DNA of 64,000 nucleotides from assembly GCA_023212645.1 (NCBI GenBank), contig JALBYC010000012.1:1-64000 (forward strand). The letters are read 5' to 3'. Within the stretch, counting starts at the first letter, position 1. Each line of letters begins with the position of its first letter. This stretch comes from Farysia itapuensis (lineage: Eukaryota; Basidiomycota; Ustilaginomycetes; Ustilaginales; Ustilaginaceae). Shown one piece after another: positions 62,701-64,000 of this stretch. The notes beneath the pieces were generated by a model. The model saw only the letters and a list, made by a program, of their open reading frames with translations, searched no databases and was not told where the DNA came from. The translations under genes were made by a program, and so were the position numbers.

Positions 62701-63242
62701 ACGGGCACCTCTCGCCAGCCAAGGACGCGAAGGTGAAGCTTCTCGGCGAGCTTGGTGAATGTGCTGATGTGCTCGCCACGGACCTTGTCATCCTTGGGGT
62801 TGAAAAAGATGTTTCCAACGGCGTACTGGCCCTGTGCAGGCAGCTTGACACCGAGGTCACGCTCGGTTTCTCGTCGGAAGAACTGGTCAGGAATGCCAGT
62901 CATGACACCGGCACCGTCACCGTCACGAGCATCGGCACCCACAGCACCTCGATGAGTCATGTTGCAGAGGAGGAAGCGTGCCTCTGAGACAATCTTGTGT
63001 GCGGGCTTGCCCTTGATCTGGCACATGAATCCGACACCACAGGCGTCCTTCTCATTGTCCGGATCGTAAAGTCCCTGGGCAGCGGGCAATGAGCCGGCCC
63101 AGGAGGTGGTGGCGCGCTCTACTGCATTGTAGCCGCTGGCTTCAAAGTCCTCGGAAGAGATGGCCTCTTCGTGGACCGAGGGGGTAGGTTGGTCGACAAA
63201 TCTAGTCTTTCGGATAGGTTTCTCGGTTGCGATGGAAGCCAT
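56751..63242 (-). CDS. GLT1: NADH-type glutamate synthase (GOGAT), fused alpha and beta parts
   Basis: The protein is 2163 residues from the ATG at 63242; a GTG nine nt upstream was rejected. A propeptide of about 67 residues precedes the glutaminase nucleophile C68 (DACGVGF). The amidotransferase, central, FMN/synthase and GXGXG domains follow. The 3Fe-4S cysteines lie in MRKCHLNTCPVG. After a charged linker the beta part has 4Fe-4S motifs (CMDCGVPFCQSDTGCPV; CPAPCEGACVLG), an FAD site (GSGPAGLACADQL) and an NAD(P)H site (GGGDTGCDAQATALRHG). The enzyme makes two glutamates from glutamine and 2-oxoglutarate, using NADH. Single-chain fusion is the fungal and plant norm. The gene has no intron and very strong codon bias, giving long in-register antisense frames (59730-62987, 57270-59003). 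Confidence 0.98.
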   Translation of the reverse strand: MASIATEKPIRKTRFVDQPTPSVHEEAISSEDFEASGYNAVERATTSWAGSLPAAQGLYDPDNEKDACGVGFMCQIKGKPAHKIVSEARFLLCNMTHRGAVGADARDGDGAGVMTGIPDQFFRRETERDLGVKLPAQGQYAVGNIFFNPKDDKVRGEHISTFTKLAEKLHLRVLGWREVPVDNTILGPASKSKEPKIMQPFVVLKDHYGSGAEAESASKPFDSKYFDRQLYVLRKHATHTIGLQNWFYICSLSPTNIIYKGQLSPVQVYNYYHDLNNVHYASHFALVHSRFSTNTFPSWDRAQPMRWAAHNGEINTIRGNKNWMRAREGLLKSETFGDELDLLYPIIEGGGSDSAAFDNVLELLVINNVLTLPQAVMMMIPEAWQGDNSHMEPEKVAFYRWAACLMEPWDGPALFTFADGRYCGANLDRNGLRPCRYYITDEDIMICASEVGTVTIAPETVIAKGRLQPGKMLLVDTVEGRVVEDRELKMSTAQRADFAAWLENQMLRLPDIVDTVRRNTSNAIAPVLDDERLSTDPKLLAFGYTAEQINLLMLPMVAEGKEALGSMGNDGPLACISTAPRVIYDYFRQLFAQVTNPPIDPIREAIVMSLEQYVGPEGNLLEMNAEQCHRLLLPSPILSIDEMNALKQLDTVHSDWPAKTIDITYNKSEGIEGYERTLDRICSETSQAIRDGFRVVVLSDRSVGPERVAISSLAACGGVHHHLIRNKERSRLALMIETAEAREVHHMCVLLGYGADAICPWLAMEAILKVAREGLVKADLSSQQLIDNWKHATDNGILKVMSKMGISTLASYKGAQIFEALGLDNTVIDRCFAGTASRIAGSTFDLLAMDALEFHDRGYPSRDTIAIPGMPESGEYHWRDGGEAHINDPTAIAHLQDAARERNQAAWDSYSKASHNAVKATSLRGMLDFDFSKTRAIPVDQVEPWTEIVQRFCTGAMSYGSISMEAHSALAIAMNRLGGKSNTGEGGEDAERSIPLPNGDSLRSKIKQIASGRFGVTSNYLADSDELQIKMAQGAKPGEGGELPGHKVSPSIARTRHSTAGVGLISPPPHHDIYSIEDLKQLIYDLKCSNPRARISVKLVSEVGVGIVASGVAKAKADHILISGHDGGTGASRWTGIKYAGLPWELGLAETHQTLVLNDLRGRVVLQTDGQIRTGRDTAIACLLGAEEFGFATTPLIALGCLLMRKCHLNTCPVGIATQDPELREKFAGQPEAVVNFFYYLAEELRALMAKLGLRTVNEMVGRSDLLKVDDSLRTPKTANLDLSALLKPAHEMRPGAATYKVRQQDHKLYVRLDNKFIDEAEPALVDGLPVIIDCDVVNTDRALGTTLSYRVSKLYGEQGLPRDTIHINAKGSAGQSCGAFLAPGITVELEGDANDYVGKGLSGGRMVIYPPKSSPFKAEENVLVGNACLMGATSGHAYFRGIAAERFAVRNSGAHAVVEGAGDHLCEYMTGGRVVALGPTGRNCCAGMSGGIAYILDMNRAFSSKCNTETVELGPVKDPNDIAELRNLLENHRHYTGSTVADHVLRDFQHLLPRFVRVMPLDYKRVLEEEAAKAAAEKKRSSHVDLLGTLSRHGSQVDVSISEDAPKDNAADRVREVPAAKPAEPAVVDVEDSMVDDETAKARLNKLDKTRGFMKYKRLGEHYRNPTKRIKDYKELSTRLSEAELKYQSARCMDCGVPFCQSDTGCPVSNIIPKWNDLVFKGQWQDALNRLLMTNNFPEFTGRVCPAPCEGACVLGIIEQPVGIKSIECAIIDKGFEEGWMVPTPPKHRTGKTIAIIGSGPAGLACADQLNKAGHSVTVYERADRIGGLLMYGIPNMKLDKGIVQRRVDLMAAEGVNFVTATHVGRDVDPKQLHSQNDAIVYAVGATWPRDLKVPGREADGVHFAMDFLAPNTKSLLDSGLQDGHYLSAKGKDVIVIGGGDTGCDAQATALRHGAKSIVNFELLPQPPNERAKGNPWPQFPRVFKVDYGHAEVAAQWGSDPREYCISTTSFEKDADGKLVALNTIKVNWEIDASGKWQMNKVAGSEKRWPCDLCLLSLGFLGPENDAVTALGLAQDGRSNIKADDQKGASPYKTNVERVYTAGDCRRGQSLIVWGIQEGRAAAAQVDRDLEGNTRLPWAGSIKKREFLPTSTPAKTKVAAAA

Positions 63243-63940
63243 CCCAGACACTTTAGCGGTGGGAGAGATGGTCAGGGTGCGACTGTTGAGCGAGTGAGAG
63301 TCGAGAAGCGTGTCGATCGCACTGCGCTATGAGCTGCTTTTGGATGGAGTGTTCGCTCCTGTCGTAAAAGAGCCGCGTCTGCGGACTGAATGTATAGTAA
63401 AGAGTGGCTCGGAAGCTTGTATGGGAAAGAGCAGAAGGGGGCCGGATGATGGATGAGCTTGTGGCAAGAAGGGGGGGAATGTCTGCTCTGATTCACAGGC
63501 AAGAAGACTGCGCGCACGGCTATGTGGCAACCTAAAGCGGGTCAGTAGCGCGGAAGGACTCGGTCGTACAAGTCTTCTTTTTTTCTCGCCTTTGCCTGCG
63601 TGGGCGGTCTTCTCAATAATTTTTTCTCGCTGACCATCCAATCCTGGGCGTGCAATTAGACTCTGAGATTATCAAAGCATTCGCGCCCGCCCTGGAGATC
63701 TAAACACTACGCCGCTGACCCCGCCTTTCGCCTGCTTAGCATAACGCATAACTTGACGAACTATGAGATGGAAAATAGTCGCCCCGGCTTAGGAAAGCCA
63801 CGATCCTTTTATGCAGACGTCTAATCGCACCAATCAGATTAGAGCTTTTCGGCCCCATGCACACTTTGACAGATCTGACCAACCGACCCTCGGCCGACTG
63901 TGCGTCAACCTTGTTCGCCGTGACTCGATTCTACCGCTCT
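63243..63940. promoter_or_regulatory. GLT1 promoter and upstream intergenic DNA
   Basis: This region carries the GLT1 leader and promoter. A TTATCA (TGATAA on the minus strand, a GATA-factor-type site) occurs at about 63670 and a TGACTCG at 63921. Both are single short matches. No tRNA or other RNA gene is apparent. Confidence 0.35.
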
Positions 63941-64000
63941 ATGCCGGCAATCTCCTTTTCCCGGTTCTCACCGAGACTGCTAACAATTGCCGTCCGCTCT
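63941..64000 (+). CDS. Possible first codons of a gene continuing past the window (mitochondrial-type N-terminus)
   Basis: From an ATG at 63941 the frame reads MPAISFSRFSPRLLTIAVRS and stays open to the window edge. Arg/Ser-rich sequence without acidic residues is what a mitochondrial presequence looks like. The same frame is open back to an ATG at 63857. Only 20 codons are visible, so this is weak. Confidence 0.25.
   Translation, partial: MPAISFSRFSPRLLTIAVRS

Noticed and set aside
59730..62987. 1085-codon + strand open frame
   Set aside because: It is exactly antisense and in codon register with GLT1 and shows no domain of its own. Codon avoidance in the sense gene explains it.

Overview
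The window is a gene-dense piece of a fungal nuclear chromosome, most likely from a smut (Ustilaginales) or a close basidiomycete yeast relative. The evidence is short intergenic gaps, long mostly uninterrupted coding regions, small GT-AG introns (about 45-135 nt) with CTNAC-like branch sites, and eukaryotic housekeeping genes throughout. I cannot fix the genus from sequence alone. Several long open frames begin with TTG or GTG; I moved those starts to the first plausible ATG.

Left arm (1 to about 5.3 kb): an accessory, decaying region. It starts with the C-terminal end of a non-LTR retrotransposon polyprotein carrying a restriction-endonuclease-like domain, followed by about 1.9 kb of non-coding, partly repetitive DNA. 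Next comes a minus-strand locus with two zinc-finger-like motifs of the OrsD/DUF3505 type. Its upstream exons contain a nuclease-like E-x-K motif and an in-frame TAG, so the locus is probably a pseudogene or an unusual multi-exon gene. A two-exon GFA/CENP-V-fold gene closes this arm.

Core (5.5 to 63.2 kb): conserved genes on both strands. They are a LIM-C1-RhoGAP protein (-), Sec4/Rab8 GTPase (-), Utp6 (+), Atp11 (-), RNA polymerase II largest subunit (-, 3 exons), Vps27 (+), a vacuolar-type ABC-C transporter (+), a secreted pepsin-like protease (+), primase large subunit (-), Nup170/155 (+), pyruvate dehydrogenase E1-alpha (-, 2 exons), a small complex I subunit (+, 2 exons), a Swi3/Rsc8-type remodeler subunit (-), a PhoD-like phosphatase (-), His7 (+), Ssf1/PPAN (+), succinate dehydrogenase membrane anchor (-, 3 exons), an unrecognised serine-rich protein (+), ribosomal protein L3 (-), thymidylate kinase (-) and NADH-type glutamate synthase (-). 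The right edge may hold the first codons of another gene.

The genes do not form one pathway. They group loosely into polarity and secretion (RhoGAP, Sec4, Vps27), ribosome biogenesis (Utp6, Ssf1, L3), mitochondrial energy metabolism (Atp11, Pda1, complex I, Sdh4), DNA replication (primase, thymidylate kinase) and amino-acid metabolism (His7, Glt1). I found no convincing tRNA, rRNA, CRISPR or biosynthetic cluster. The least explained parts are the left-arm retroelement and nuclease-like locus, the serine-rich protein, and the variant CTD of the polymerase.
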